Of a stretch of 64,000 nt of DNA, positions 8,912 to 17,225 are shown piece after piece. Position 1 is the stretch's first letter. Each line of letters begins with the position of its first letter. The notes under the pieces are model-generated. The model made no database searches. It was not told the DNA's origin and saw only the letters and a program-made list of their open reading frames with translations. A program made the position numbers and the translations under genes. Source of the DNA: JACKDX01 sp964640175 (GTDB lineage: Bacteria; Myxococcota_A; Polyangia; Polyangiales; GCA-016699535); the NCBI GenBank assembly GCA_964640175.1, contig CAZXFW010000004.1:186001-250000 (forward strand), written 5' to 3'.

Positions 8912-9607
8912 ATGATTCGACGATATTCTCATTGGACAGTAGGCCTTTTGGTAGGCATGTGGCTGCCCACGGCCAGCGCAAGCGCTGGCGATGTCAGTGG
9001 AAACTTGGAAGTTCCTCCCACGTTACTCACCACCAAACCGCCCAGGGGCTGTGCAGAGCACAGCTGTTATTGGAACGAGCCCAACGGCGTCTATCCTCCC
9101 CGCACATACCGCTCCACCATTGCCCGACATCTTAGTGTCGTTCTGACAAGCCAACGATCGAAAGCACCTTTCAATCAAGTGCTTTCCTTACAAGGAGGTG
9201 GTTTCCTTCCAGGAACATTGGTGGCAGCCAATGGATCAACCCTCACGGTAAGCAATGCAGATGGCTTTCAGCGATCTCCTTTTGCCAAAGGTCTGAAGGA
9301 ATTCAATTTTCCAGAAATGCGTACAGGTGATTCGCGTGCGGTCAAACTCCTCGCGACAGGTCATTGGACCCTAAAAGATACACTTGTTCCTCATGCCGAT
9401 GGCTATTTGCATGTGGTTACCAATCTCGTCGCCATAGGAACCTTGGGCGAAAGTGGATCGTTTCTTTTCACAGATATTGAGCCCGGGCGCTACAAGCTCG
9501 TCGTTTATTATCATGAGCACATGCTAACTTCGCAGGCCATTGAGGTACCGAGCAAAGGAAAGCTCAAACTGGACCCCATTTCCTTGCCAACACCTAAACC
9601 ACGGTAA
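8912..9607 (+). CDS. Secreted protein with cupredoxin/carboxypeptidase-regulatory-like beta sandwich
   Basis: 231 residues with a cleavable signal peptide (hydrophobic stretch ending at TASASAG, about residue 26). The mature part has a Cys pair (GCAEHSCYW). Its mid and C-terminal segments are of the type found in periplasmic cupredoxin-like or carboxypeptidase regulatory-like proteins: HLSVVLTSQ, FLPGTLVAANGSTL, and GSFLFTDIEPGRYKLVVYYHEH. The blue-copper ligand set cannot be confirmed by eye. The gene ends 15 bases before the MXAN_5187-type gene on the same strand, which suggests an operon, so it may be a periplasmic partner of that membrane sensor. The function is not known. Confidence 0.75.
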   Translation: MIRRYSHWTVGLLVGMWLPTASASAGDVSGNLEVPPTLLTTKPPRGCAEHSCYWNEPNGVYPPRTYRSTIARHLSVVLTSQRSKAPFNQVLSLQGGGFLPGTLVAANGSTLTVSNADGFQRSPFAKGLKEFNFPEMRTGDSRAVKLLATGHWTLKDTLVPHADGYLHVVTNLVAIGTLGESGSFLFTDIEPGRYKLVVYYHEHMLTSQAIEVPSKGKLKLDPISLPTPKPR

Positions 9608-9622
9608 ATATAAGGTTTTTTC

Positions 9623-11491
9623 ATGTTACTGACCAGGCTCTGGATACTTTTACTTGCTGGCACCGCCACCTTTGCTGTCGCCTCTGTCCTGGTCGCAGGC
9701 AATATTGTCGACCGTGAACGTGACACTGCGTTAAACGAAATGCTTGCACGCGATCGAAGCATCGCCGAGGCGCTTCTTGGAAGCGACGCACGCTTGCGTA
9801 TCGATAACATCGCGGCGTTCGCGATGAACGAAGAAGTCAAACAGGTACTGTTGCGTGCAGGAGCACAACACGATCCAGATAGGCTTAAACCACTCAATTC
9901 AAGGTTGCTTACACAACTGGAAACACTCAATACCAAACTGGGAGAAATGAACGCAGACGTACTGTTTGCGCTTGACCAACATGGCACTATTGTAGCTCAG
10001 CTCGGAGTAAATAAAGCGCAGTTCGGATCCAGCTTGGAAACGTTTCCATTGGTTCAGGCAGCCCTAAGCGGTTGGTTGCGCGACGATGTGTGGGTCTATT
10101 CAGGCGCCGTCTATCGCATGGCTGCACGACCCGTCATTCATAATGGAAATTACATTGGCGCCATTATTCATGGGAAACAGGTCAACGAAGAACTTGCGCA
10201 GCGACTGTCTAAAAAACTAGGAGGCGCAAGTATCGCGTTCTTTTTGGGCAAGAAAATCATAGCAGCCTATCAACCGGTCGACGTGTCCCATGCACCCACT
10301 GAAGCACAACTCCAAACAGTCCTTTCCACGGCTTTAGGCGATCCTAAGCTTCGTCAAGGGAGTTCCAGTGCCTACATTCCCCTTGATGATACGGGCCGGG
10401 CTGTATTTTCATGGATGACAGGCCCTCCTAAATCGCTAGAGGTTGGGTATGCCATTGGGCGTCCACGCCAAAACCTCGGCTCAGCATCCACAGTGCTGTC
10501 TCAAGCCTCAAGTAAAGATACCGAGGCTTTGCCTTATATATGGCTCTTAGGATTATTTCTAATGCTTGCGGCACTCGGCATGCTGTTTATTTGGTTAGAG
10601 CGAGACCGCGCGATGCGACGTTTCGAACAAGCCGTGGACGCCTTCGCAAAAAAGCAGACTGAACGACTTTCACCCATAGAGTTCAGCGGAGCTTTTCGAC
10701 GCATTATCGAAGCATTCAATCAAGGTATGGAACACGTCGTTGAAAAAAAGCGAGGGCCCAAGCGCAAAGAAAATCTGGACGAAATTCTCGGTCCGTCGCT
10801 AGAGTCTCCAAGTGGCATAGGGTTTTTCGACTTCCCTAAGGAAGAACTGACAGCGCCTGTGGTCTCCACTCCGAATAGTCATAGGCTTCCTGCCGCTCAG
10901 CCCATCCACATTGCGCCTGTCGCTCCCGTGGCCCAGGCTCCTAGTGCCACCAAGCCCAAGGCACCTCCCCCACCACCTCCTCCGCCCCCTGGACGTCTTA
11001 AAGCACCCACCATGGATTCGCAAACAACCGCGGAGCACCTTTCTAAAGAACCCCGTCGTTCGTCACAAAGCGAAGCCCCTACAGAAGCAAAATCTGCAGA
11101 AGAAGTGGCTCGGCTTTCATTAGCAGGCACACAGTTTTCACGTATGGACGATGACTTCGCTGTCATTTCAGAGGTTTCTTCCTCGATCGGCATGGAACGA
11201 CGATCGAACCCTTCTTCGCGTGCACCGCACGCTGTGATCAAGGGCCCCTCACCCAAAGACAAATCCTCAAGCGAATCGCAAGGTACAGACTATCAAAGCC
11301 TCTATCGTGAGTTCATCACTATAAAAAAGAAGTGTGGTGAACCCACAGCAGGCTTCACATATGAAAAATTTCTCGCTGCAGTCAATAAAAACCGCGAGCA
11401 AATCATCAAGCGTCATAACGCCAAAGATGTGAGATTCTCTGTGTACGAGAAAAACGGCAAAGCGGCCCTCAAAGCCAAACCACTTCGCTAA
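9623..11491 (+). CDS. Membrane sensor-like protein of the MXAN_5187 type (CACHE-like periplasmic domain)
   Basis: 622 residues in clear zones. An N-terminal membrane helix (about 5-27) is followed by a periplasmic region of about 270 residues that looks like a double CACHE sensor (for example PLVQAALSGWLRDDVWVYSG), and a second membrane helix (about 303-325). A HAMP-like linker comes next (AVDAFAKKQTERL), then a long low-complexity cytosolic stretch with a run of nine prolines (about 451-459). It ends in a charged C-terminal domain (SLYREFITIKKKCGEPTAGF) that I recognise as the MXAN_5187 C-terminal domain. There is no kinase, cyclase or methyl-accepting output domain. It is preceded by the secreted protein gene and followed by a terminator at 11509. 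Confidence 0.82.
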   Translation: MLLTRLWILLLAGTATFAVASVLVAGNIVDRERDTALNEMLARDRSIAEALLGSDARLRIDNIAAFAMNEEVKQVLLRAGAQHDPDRLKPLNSRLLTQLETLNTKLGEMNADVLFALDQHGTIVAQLGVNKAQFGSSLETFPLVQAALSGWLRDDVWVYSGAVYRMAARPVIHNGNYIGAIIHGKQVNEELAQRLSKKLGGASIAFFLGKKIIAAYQPVDVSHAPTEAQLQTVLSTALGDPKLRQGSSSAYIPLDDTGRAVFSWMTGPPKSLEVGYAIGRPRQNLGSASTVLSQASSKDTEALPYIWLLGLFLMLAALGMLFIWLERDRAMRRFEQAVDAFAKKQTERLSPIEFSGAFRRIIEAFNQGMEHVVEKKRGPKRKENLDEILGPSLESPSGIGFFDFPKEELTAPVVSTPNSHRLPAAQPIHIAPVAPVAQAPSATKPKAPPPPPPPPPGRLKAPTMDSQTTAEHLSKEPRRSSQSEAPTEAKSAEEVARLSLAGTQFSRMDDDFAVISEVSSSIGMERRSNPSSRAPHAVIKGPSPKDKSSSESQGTDYQSLYREFITIKKKCGEPTAGFTYEKFLAAVNKNREQIIKRHNAKDVRFSVYEKNGKAALKAKPLR

Positions 11492-11508
11492 CCAACCCCA
11501 TTAAAAGC

Positions 11509-11546
11509 GAAGAGCCCGTTTATGGCGGGCTCTTCTATGGCTTTTT
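11509..11546. terminator. Bidirectional intrinsic terminator between the sensor gene and 6S RNA
   Basis: Ten perfect base pairs (GAAGAGCCCG at 11509-11518 with CGGGCTCTTC at 11526-11535) enclose a seven-base loop. On the plus strand the stem is followed, after five bases, by GCTTTTT. On the minus strand it is followed directly by GCTTTT. It can therefore end both the sensor-gene transcript and the convergent 6S RNA transcript, whose 3' end lies only a few bases away. Confidence 0.88.
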
Positions 11547-11728
11547 CCGTCCTGGCCGTGGATCCGAGGTGAACCCCTAGCTTCGCTAGGTGGGCACGTT
11601 TATCGTTCACTTTAGGCTTCCCGGTGAAGTTTGCCGGGCTTGCACACCGTTCCCGAGAACGTTCCCTGGTTCGTTATCGTAAGGGATTCAATCTCAGTTG
11701 CATCACGTTTCCTGACAGATCAACCACA
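11547..11728 (-). ncRNA. ssrS: 6S RNA
   Basis: On the minus strand the sequence follows the 6S plan. A terminal hairpin CCCGG...CCGGG is preceded by GGTGTGCAAG and followed by GAAGCCTAAA; the E. coli equivalents are GGTGAGCATGCTCGG and GAGAAGCCTTAAA. Next comes the 3' side of the central bubble with its hallmark hairpin CACCTAGC-GAA-GCTAGGGGTTCA (E. coli CACCTTG...CAAGGGTTCA). Outer helices also pair: CGTTC (around 11661) with GAACG (around 11606), and CTGTC/CGTG near the 5' end with CACG/GACGG near the 3' end. Length is about 180 nt, the usual size. 6S RNA binds the housekeeping RNA polymerase holoenzyme and mimics an open promoter. The 5' end is estimated from a -10-like box. No protein frame is credible here. 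Confidence 0.85.
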
Positions 11729-11733
11729 CACGA

Positions 11734-11766
11734 ATTGTATAGAAGCACTCCCTCATGTGCAAGCAA
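11734..11766 (-). promoter_or_regulatory. Likely promoter of the 6S RNA gene
   Basis: On the minus strand TTGCTT (11766-11761) is followed after 19 bases by TATACAAT (11741-11734), a good -10 element. Transcription would begin near 11728, matching the 5' end expected from the closing helix of the 6S fold. The spacer is longer than ideal, so the -35 assignment is weak. Confidence 0.45.
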
Positions 11767-11778
11767 CAGGCTAACCTT

Positions 11779-12330
11779 TCACTTTTTTGTAGACCAAGGA
11801 ATATCTTGGCAGCCTGCTGTTTTATTTAAAAAGCGCGCAAATACAAACAACCAATCACTTAAACGATTAACATATACAATCACTTCGTTACGTACTGTCT
11901 CTTGTTGCGCAAGTTCTACTATTAAGCGCTCTGCGCGACGGCATACGGCACGTGCATGATGCACACAAGCCGCGGCTTTACTTCCTCCTGGAAGGATGAA
12001 TTGTTTCAAGGGCTCAAGCGCTTGCTGCCAAGCGTCAATTTGATGCTCAAGCACTAAAATCTCATCATGCCCAAGCAATTGAAAATTGAGTTTGGAAGAC
12101 TTTTCAGGGACGGTCGCAACTTCTGCCCCCAGACAAAACAACTGATGTTGGATAGCTTCTATCGTGTTTTTTTGTGTTAACTCACCAAGTTCACTATGGG
12201 CTATGCCCATGACACAATTAAGCTCATCCAACGTACCATAAGCCTCTACTCGCAAAGATGCTTTAGAAACTCGTTTCCCCCCGAATAACCCCGTTTCGCC
12301 TTGATCACCCGTTTTGGTGTAAATTTTCAT
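11779..12330 (-). CDS. pduO: PduO-type ATP:cob(I)alamin adenosyltransferase
   Basis: Adds the adenosyl group of ATP to cob(I)alamin, giving coenzyme B12. The 183-residue protein has the family signatures TKTGDQGETGLFGG (ATP site, about 5-18), ILPGGSKAAACVHHARAVCRRAE (arginine and glutamate of the active site) and YVNRLSDWLFVFAR near the C-terminus. The start at ATG 12330 overlaps the fmt stop as ATGA, which indicates translational coupling; the longer frame upstream is only read-through into fmt. It is the last protein gene of the sctU-like/priA/def/fmt run, just upstream of the 6S RNA gene. Its presence implies that the cell uses adenosylcobalamin, although no B12 enzyme lies in this window. 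Confidence 0.93.
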   Translation of the reverse strand: MKIYTKTGDQGETGLFGGKRVSKASLRVEAYGTLDELNCVMGIAHSELGELTQKNTIEAIQHQLFCLGAEVATVPEKSSKLNFQLLGHDEILVLEHQIDAWQQALEPLKQFILPGGSKAAACVHHARAVCRRAERLIVELAQQETVRNEVIVYVNRLSDWLFVFARFLNKTAGCQDIPWSTKK

Positions 12331-13274
12331 ACAGGACCCTCTTTTAACTGTTGTTGCGGCTGCCATCGATGGCCAGCTACAAATGCTGTAGCTTTCACTC
12401 GACTTTTGCCTTCCATCTGCAACTCATCTAACGACAGTATACCTGATCCACAGGCCACTTCGATCCCGCGAGAATCTGCTTGCAACACTATGCCAGGAGC
12501 ACTCCCAGAAGGAGTTTCACTTACCACGTGTGAACAATGTACCTTAATGCGTCTATTGCCCCAATAAGTGTACGCACTCGGCCAAGGTGACATGGCACGG
12601 ATTTGGTTATGAATCTCAGATGCTGTTCTAGACCATTGGATATTGCCGTGCGCCTTGTCGATTAGGGGAGCCATAGTCACTCCGCGTTCATTCTGTGGAA
12701 CAGGCACAATGTCCCCTTGTACATAACGCCAAAGGTCCCGTTTAAGAATCTCTCCCCCTAGTTGCGACAAACGCTCTAAAAGCGCTTTAGCGTTCTCAAA
12801 AGCATCAATCGGAGTTTCGATTTGTGAAAGGATAGGCCCGGTGTCCATGCCTTCGTCCATACGCATTAATGTCACACCCGTATGTGTGTCACCGTAATAG
12901 ATAGCCCACTGCACTGGAGCTGCACCTCTCCACCTCGGCAAAAGTGAAGCATGTACGTTGATACAGCCATAACGTGGCAGCTCCAATATGGAACGCGGAA
13001 GGATCTTACCGTACGCCACCACCACGATGAGATCCAGCTTCAGCGATTCAAGCCAACGCACAGTCTCGCTGTCCCGCAACGATGTGGGTTGATAAACGGC
13101 AAGCCCCAACTGTTGAGCACAAGCTTTTGTTGGGGTTGGTTGTACTTTCAACCCTCTTCCAGAGGGCTTATCAGGCTGAGAAATAACAGCCTGAATCTCT
13201 ACCATATCGTGAAGTGCCGTAAGCGTTGGAACAGCAAATCCGGGGGTACCCATGAACGCCGCACGCAAGGTCAC
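12327..13274 (-). CDS. fmt: Methionyl-tRNA formyltransferase
   Basis: Formylates Met-tRNA(fMet) with 10-formyl-THF before translation initiation. The 315-residue length is normal. The N-terminal Rossmann-like transferase domain has FMGTPGFAVPTL at the start and the active-site region GCINVHASLLPRWRGAAPVQWAI (Asn, His). The motif DEGMDTGPIL carries the conserved Asp, and the C-terminal OB-like domain has IRAMSPWPSAYT. The gene follows def by 12 bases, the standard def-fmt pairing of deformylase and formyltransferase. Confidence 0.97.
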   Translation of the reverse strand: MTLRAAFMGTPGFAVPTLTALHDMVEIQAVISQPDKPSGRGLKVQPTPTKACAQQLGLAVYQPTSLRDSETVRWLESLKLDLIVVVAYGKILPRSILELPRYGCINVHASLLPRWRGAAPVQWAIYYGDTHTGVTLMRMDEGMDTGPILSQIETPIDAFENAKALLERLSQLGGEILKRDLWRYVQGDIVPVPQNERGVTMAPLIDKAHGNIQWSRTASEIHNQIRAMSPWPSAYTYWGNRRIKVHCSHVVSETPSGSAPGIVLQADSRGIEVACGSGILSLDELQMEGKSRVKATAFVAGHRWQPQQQLKEGPV

Positions 13275-13286
13275 CCTAGTCGCTCA

Positions 13287-13808
13287 CTACACCGCAACGG
13301 CCACATTGGCCGCACGTTTTGCCATTGTTCGGTGCAATAGCCGTCGTCTCAAGGGGCTTAAATGATCTATCATGAGTTTCCCTTGAAGATGATCGTTTTC
13401 GTGCTGGATCGCAATGCTTAATAAGCCTTCCGCCTCCAGCTCAAACCATTTCCCTTCAGCGTCTTGTGCACGCACTCGCACGCGCTCAGAACGACCGATA
13501 AACTCCCGTGCACCCGGAAAAGACAGACAGCCTTCTTCAAAATCGATCTCACCGTGACGTTCTATAATCTGTGGATTGATAAACACTTGAAGGTGACTCG
13601 GCTCAGACTCCGCAATCGATACGTCTACAATAAAAAGCTGGAGTGAGACACCAATCTGTGGAGCAGCAAGTCCAACGCCAGGTGCAGCATACATAGTCTC
13701 AGCCATATCCGAAATGAGCGCACGTAACCGGTCGTCAAACTGCTCAACAGGCTTACCTGCAATGCGCAGTCGCTTATCAGGATATTGAAGTATGCTATGA
13801 ACCGTCAT
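13287..13808 (-). CDS. def: Peptide deformylase
   Basis: Removes the formyl group from nascent peptides; a metalloenzyme. The 173-residue protein shows all three family motifs: GVGLAAPQIG, EGCLSFPG (metal-ligand Cys) and QHENDHLQG (HExxH with two metal His and the catalytic Glu). The start is ATG 13808 (MTVHSILQYPD), matching the family N-terminus; an upstream in-frame extension has no support. It lies 12 bases before fmt and 78 bases after the priA stop. Confidence 0.97.
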   Translation of the reverse strand: MTVHSILQYPDKRLRIAGKPVEQFDDRLRALISDMAETMYAAPGVGLAAPQIGVSLQLFIVDVSIAESEPSHLQVFINPQIIERHGEIDFEEGCLSFPGAREFIGRSERVRVRAQDAEGKWFELEAEGLLSIAIQHENDHLQGKLMIDHLSPLRRRLLHRTMAKRAANVAVAV

Positions 13809-13886
13809 TATCTTAATTGTTAACACTGGCTCGGTCTTCGCGCAAGCCAATCGCCTAATCCAACGGATTATGTGCCTTAAAACCGT

Positions 13887-16175
13887 TCACAACATGGAAA
13901 TAGGGTCAATATCAATGGAAGCCCGCGCGGCCCCTACACCCCTAGATATCTGCTCGATCAGATGCATGGTAGCATGTCGAAGAGAAACACGTTCTCGAGA
14001 TCTCAACAGCAATCGATATCGATACCTGCCTCTTAGCCGTTCGAGTGGCGCTGGCGCTGGACCGAGTACATGAACATCCAACTGACGAGCTTCGGTATAT
14101 TGTTTCACTGCGTTAGCCAGCTGGCGTGATACTCGACGAGCTACAGCATCATGCCCCGCATCAATCCGAACCGCAGCAAGACGATAAAAGGGCGGATAAC
14201 CGACCATCTGACGGGCTTGGGTTTCATGTGCATAAAACCCTTCATAATCATGCCGGCACGCAAGCCGAACCGCCGGATGGTTGATCTGGTAGCTTTGAAT
14301 GATAACTTTGCCTGGTTTACCGCCACGACCCGCCCGCCCCGCAACCTGAGCCAGTAACTGAAAGGTTCGTTCAGAAGAGCGAAAATCAGGAAAGACTAAA
14401 GACTGATCTGCCAATACCACACCCACTAACGTCACGCCTGGCAGATCATGCCCCTTAGTGACCATTTGCGTGCCTACTAAAATGTCGATGGTACCCGCAT
14501 GCATGCGATCCAACACAGACTCAACACCTTCATGATCAACGGTGTCTCGATCTAAACGCGCGACACGCGCTTGAGGAAACGCTTGTTGCAACACTTCCTC
14601 GATACGTTGAGTGCCTGCACCCACCGCTGTCAGGCCGTATTCTCCACAGGCGCCACATTGTTCATTTGCAGCACGGGAAAAATCGCAATAATGGCAGCGT
14701 ACGTTTTGAGCATGTCGATGATTGGTTAAGGCTACACTACATGCTGGACAATGCTGGACTTCTCCACAAGCAGTACATCGCAAACTCGAAAATCCTCTCC
14801 GATTAAGAAACAAAATGGACTGTGATTTCTCCTTCAGACACCTTTCAAGCGCTCGATGCAACGGAGCCGTAATCAAAGGATGGCCTGTTGGACCAGGACC
14901 ATGTTTACTCAGATCAATCAGCTCAACTTCTGGAAGAGCATGCGCGGTTGCTCTTTCTTTAAGCTCTAACAACTGCAACCGATCAGTTTTCGCCAAATGG
15001 TATGTCTCAAGGGACGGAGTGGCACTTCCCAAGACACATATGGCTTTGGCCCGATGGGCTCTCAGCAATGCCATATCTCTGGCATGATACCGAAACCCTT
15101 CTTCTTGTTTAAACGAGTGGTCGTGCTCTTCATCCACAATAATGACGCCTAAATTGTCAATAGGTGCAAACAATGCAGATCTTGCTCCGATTGCAAGCTT
15201 CAGCTCACCACGCCTTAAACGCCGCCATGTGTCATAGCGTTCTCTTTCTCTAAGTCCACTGTGCAGTACGGCTATCGCATCACCAAACCGTGCACGAAAC
15301 CGCGCGACTAACTGGGGCGTCAATGCGATTTCTGGAACAAGCACAATAGCACCCTGCGAATGTTCCTGAGCAGCAGCAATCGCACCCATGTATACTTCAG
15401 TTTTTCCAGACCCTGTGACGCCATGCAATAGGTAACCACCACCGCGTCCAGAACGGATAGCGTCTACCATGACATCTACTGCGGCACGCTGATCGTTGTG
15501 TAGCGTGAACTCCGGATATGAGGGAACACTCTTTCCAAAAAACGGATCGGCCAAAACCTCACATATCTCTATGCGCACAAAGCCTTTGTCTTCAAGGCTC
15601 CGTACCTCAGCCTGAGACAGCGCGATATGTTGCCTAAGCGCCTCTAACGTGATTTCCCCTGCATGGTCTATCAACTCAAGAATTTTGCGTTGTTTGATCC
15701 CAAGCCGAACACCTGTTGGCGACTTAAACGTCGGGAATAGCTTCAATGTCGAGCGGATGGCCATCTTGGCTCCGGGAATTTCCTCTCCTTCCCCTAGAAA
15801 TCCTTGCTGTTTGAGCCTTGTGTGCGCACTTCTCGGCAACGCTGGTGCAGCCGCACGAAGCACTTCCCCCAAGGGATACATATAGTAATCCGCTGCGCTT
15901 CTTAAAAAACCCAAAAGCTCTTCTGGAAAAACAGGATCTGGATCGAGAATGGCCGCAATGGACTTGCAATGCCATTGACTGCCCCCTGGATCTTTCGCAG
16001 GGCCAATGACAAAGCCGGCCAACTTTCTTCGCCCAAACGGCACAGCCACACGAATGCCCGGACATATTTTTTCACGCAACTCACTAGGTGCCGCATAGGT
16101 AAAACTCTGGCGCAATGGCACAGGAACGGCCACATCCACAAATATTCTTGAGGCATCTTTTGCACCAGATTCCAT
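13887..16175 (-). CDS. priA: Primosomal replication restart helicase PriA
   Basis: Superfamily 2 3'-5' helicase that reloads the replisome at stalled forks. 762 residues, within the usual range. Visible are the N-terminal 3'-DNA-binding domain (VPVPLRQSFTY), the Walker A motif GVTGSGKTEVY, the Walker B/DEEH box with aromatic loop (DEEHDHSFKQEEG), the helicase motif GSATPS, the paired zinc-binding module with eight cysteines (CTACGE, CPAC, CHYC, CGACG), and the motif VAGRAGRGG. The start is ATG 16175, four bases after the stop of the sctU-like gene, so the two are almost certainly co-transcribed. Confidence 0.97.
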   Translation of the reverse strand: MESGAKDASRIFVDVAVPVPLRQSFTYAAPSELREKICPGIRVAVPFGRRKLAGFVIGPAKDPGGSQWHCKSIAAILDPDPVFPEELLGFLRSAADYYMYPLGEVLRAAAPALPRSAHTRLKQQGFLGEGEEIPGAKMAIRSTLKLFPTFKSPTGVRLGIKQRKILELIDHAGEITLEALRQHIALSQAEVRSLEDKGFVRIEICEVLADPFFGKSVPSYPEFTLHNDQRAAVDVMVDAIRSGRGGGYLLHGVTGSGKTEVYMGAIAAAQEHSQGAIVLVPEIALTPQLVARFRARFGDAIAVLHSGLRERERYDTWRRLRRGELKLAIGARSALFAPIDNLGVIIVDEEHDHSFKQEEGFRYHARDMALLRAHRAKAICVLGSATPSLETYHLAKTDRLQLLELKERATAHALPEVELIDLSKHGPGPTGHPLITAPLHRALERCLKEKSQSILFLNRRGFSSLRCTACGEVQHCPACSVALTNHRHAQNVRCHYCDFSRAANEQCGACGEYGLTAVGAGTQRIEEVLQQAFPQARVARLDRDTVDHEGVESVLDRMHAGTIDILVGTQMVTKGHDLPGVTLVGVVLADQSLVFPDFRSSERTFQLLAQVAGRAGRGGKPGKVIIQSYQINHPAVRLACRHDYEGFYAHETQARQMVGYPPFYRLAAVRIDAGHDAVARRVSRQLANAVKQYTEARQLDVHVLGPAPAPLERLRGRYRYRLLLRSRERVSLRHATMHLIEQISRGVGAARASIDIDPISML

Positions 16176-16179
16176 AGGT

Positions 16180-17205
16180 TCATGTTGTTAGAGGCGAAGC
16201 TCGATGTAAAATACGAGCTACCACATCAAAGAGTTCTTGGGGCACATATTGCCCAACCATGCGACGAGACAACTGATGACTGATCTCGGCATCCTGTATT
16301 ACAGGAATATGCATAGCGATTGCCATTGCTTCCAAATGTTGTGCTGACATTTCACGTCGTGCCACTGCAAGTATTTGTGGAACACTGCCTTCACTATACT
16401 TTAAAGCCACCGCAGTCGACATGGAATCGGATACCAAAACACACGCCTCGTCCATGTTCACATCCTCAAAATCTTCACGCCATCGGGATTTTCGAATGTG
16501 CTTCTGCTGCGGATCTCCCTCCTCTTCTTTTTGCTCCTGATACACTTCGCGACGCGTCATGCGATGCTCACGCAAAAAGCGCCAATGCCGATACCCCAAG
16601 TCGAGCACTGCCAGAATTCCTATCAAAAGAGCAATTCGTACTAGGAAATTCCCTACGACAGAAAGAATGCCATATGGCAATCCATGTACATCACTTCTCG
16701 CTAACCGCATGAGCTCATCCGCGTCAGCATAAAATGTCATTCCTGCAAACACAGCAATAATCATAAACGCCATTACCAATTTCACAGTCTCCATACATGT
16801 GTAAACCGAAAAAAGATTTTGCATGTTACGAGAAACACTTAACCGGCGCACATCAGGCAAAACCAAACTTGGCACGATTGCCCCTTTTGTTTGGATGAGG
16901 CCAATACCAAGAGCTGTCACTACCATTGCCAGTCCGATGGGCCATAGCTCCCAAGCAGACTCGGTTAAGGTTTGCCAAACAATTGAAGAAACGCTTGCCG
17001 TTTCTTCGCCCTGGACTACGCGTAAAGCACGATCATAGGACACATTAAAATTGTGATAGAGTTCGGAAGCACAGAAGTAGGCACCTACAATTGCTCCCAA
17101 GAACGTTGCTGCACACGTCAGTTGTGCAGAGTAAGGCCATTGTCCTCTCTGACGCACTTGTCGGAGCCGTTTTGGTGTAGGCTTATGCGTACGAGGCCCT
17201 GCCAC
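16180..17205 (-). CDS. Orphan FlhB/SctU-like type III export switch protein lacking the NPTH cleavage site
   Basis: 341 residues with the architecture of the export-apparatus switch protein. There is the N-terminal cytosolic signature PTPKRLRQVRQRGQ (10-22), four hydrophobic segments (about 32-50, 88-106, 140-160, 178-203), a charged linker (EQKEEEGDPQQKHIRKSR) and a folded C-terminal domain ending in EISHQLSRRMVGQYVPQELFDVVARIL, which aligns with the family's hallmark end. Where FlhB/SctU proteins cleave themselves at Asn-Pro-Thr-His, this one has Asp-Ser-Met-Ser (260-263), followed by the intact AVALKY. Self-cleavage should therefore not occur. No other flagellar or secretion gene is in the window. 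The start is GTG 17205. The gene is coupled to priA four bases downstream. Confidence 0.87.
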   Translation of the reverse strand: MAGPRTHKPTPKRLRQVRQRGQWPYSAQLTCAATFLGAIVGAYFCASELYHNFNVSYDRALRVVQGEETASVSSIVWQTLTESAWELWPIGLAMVVTALGIGLIQTKGAIVPSLVLPDVRRLSVSRNMQNLFSVYTCMETVKLVMAFMIIAVFAGMTFYADADELMRLARSDVHGLPYGILSVVGNFLVRIALLIGILAVLDLGYRHWRFLREHRMTRREVYQEQKEEEGDPQQKHIRKSRWREDFEDVNMDEACVLVSDSMSTAVALKYSEGSVPQILAVARREMSAQHLEAMAIAMHIPVIQDAEISHQLSRRMVGQYVPQELFDVVARILHRASPLTT

Positions 17206-17225
17206 GTACTAGCATGTATCACAAA

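Noticed and set aside
10960..11000. CCTCC-rich tract as a repeat or CRISPR-like element
   Set aside because: It encodes a proline run inside the sensor gene. No repeat-spacer pattern occurs anywhere in the window.
11624..11959. Plus-strand open frame of about 111 residues
   Set aside because: It covers the 6S RNA on its opposite strand and the 3' part of pduO. The RNA structure explains the sequence better.
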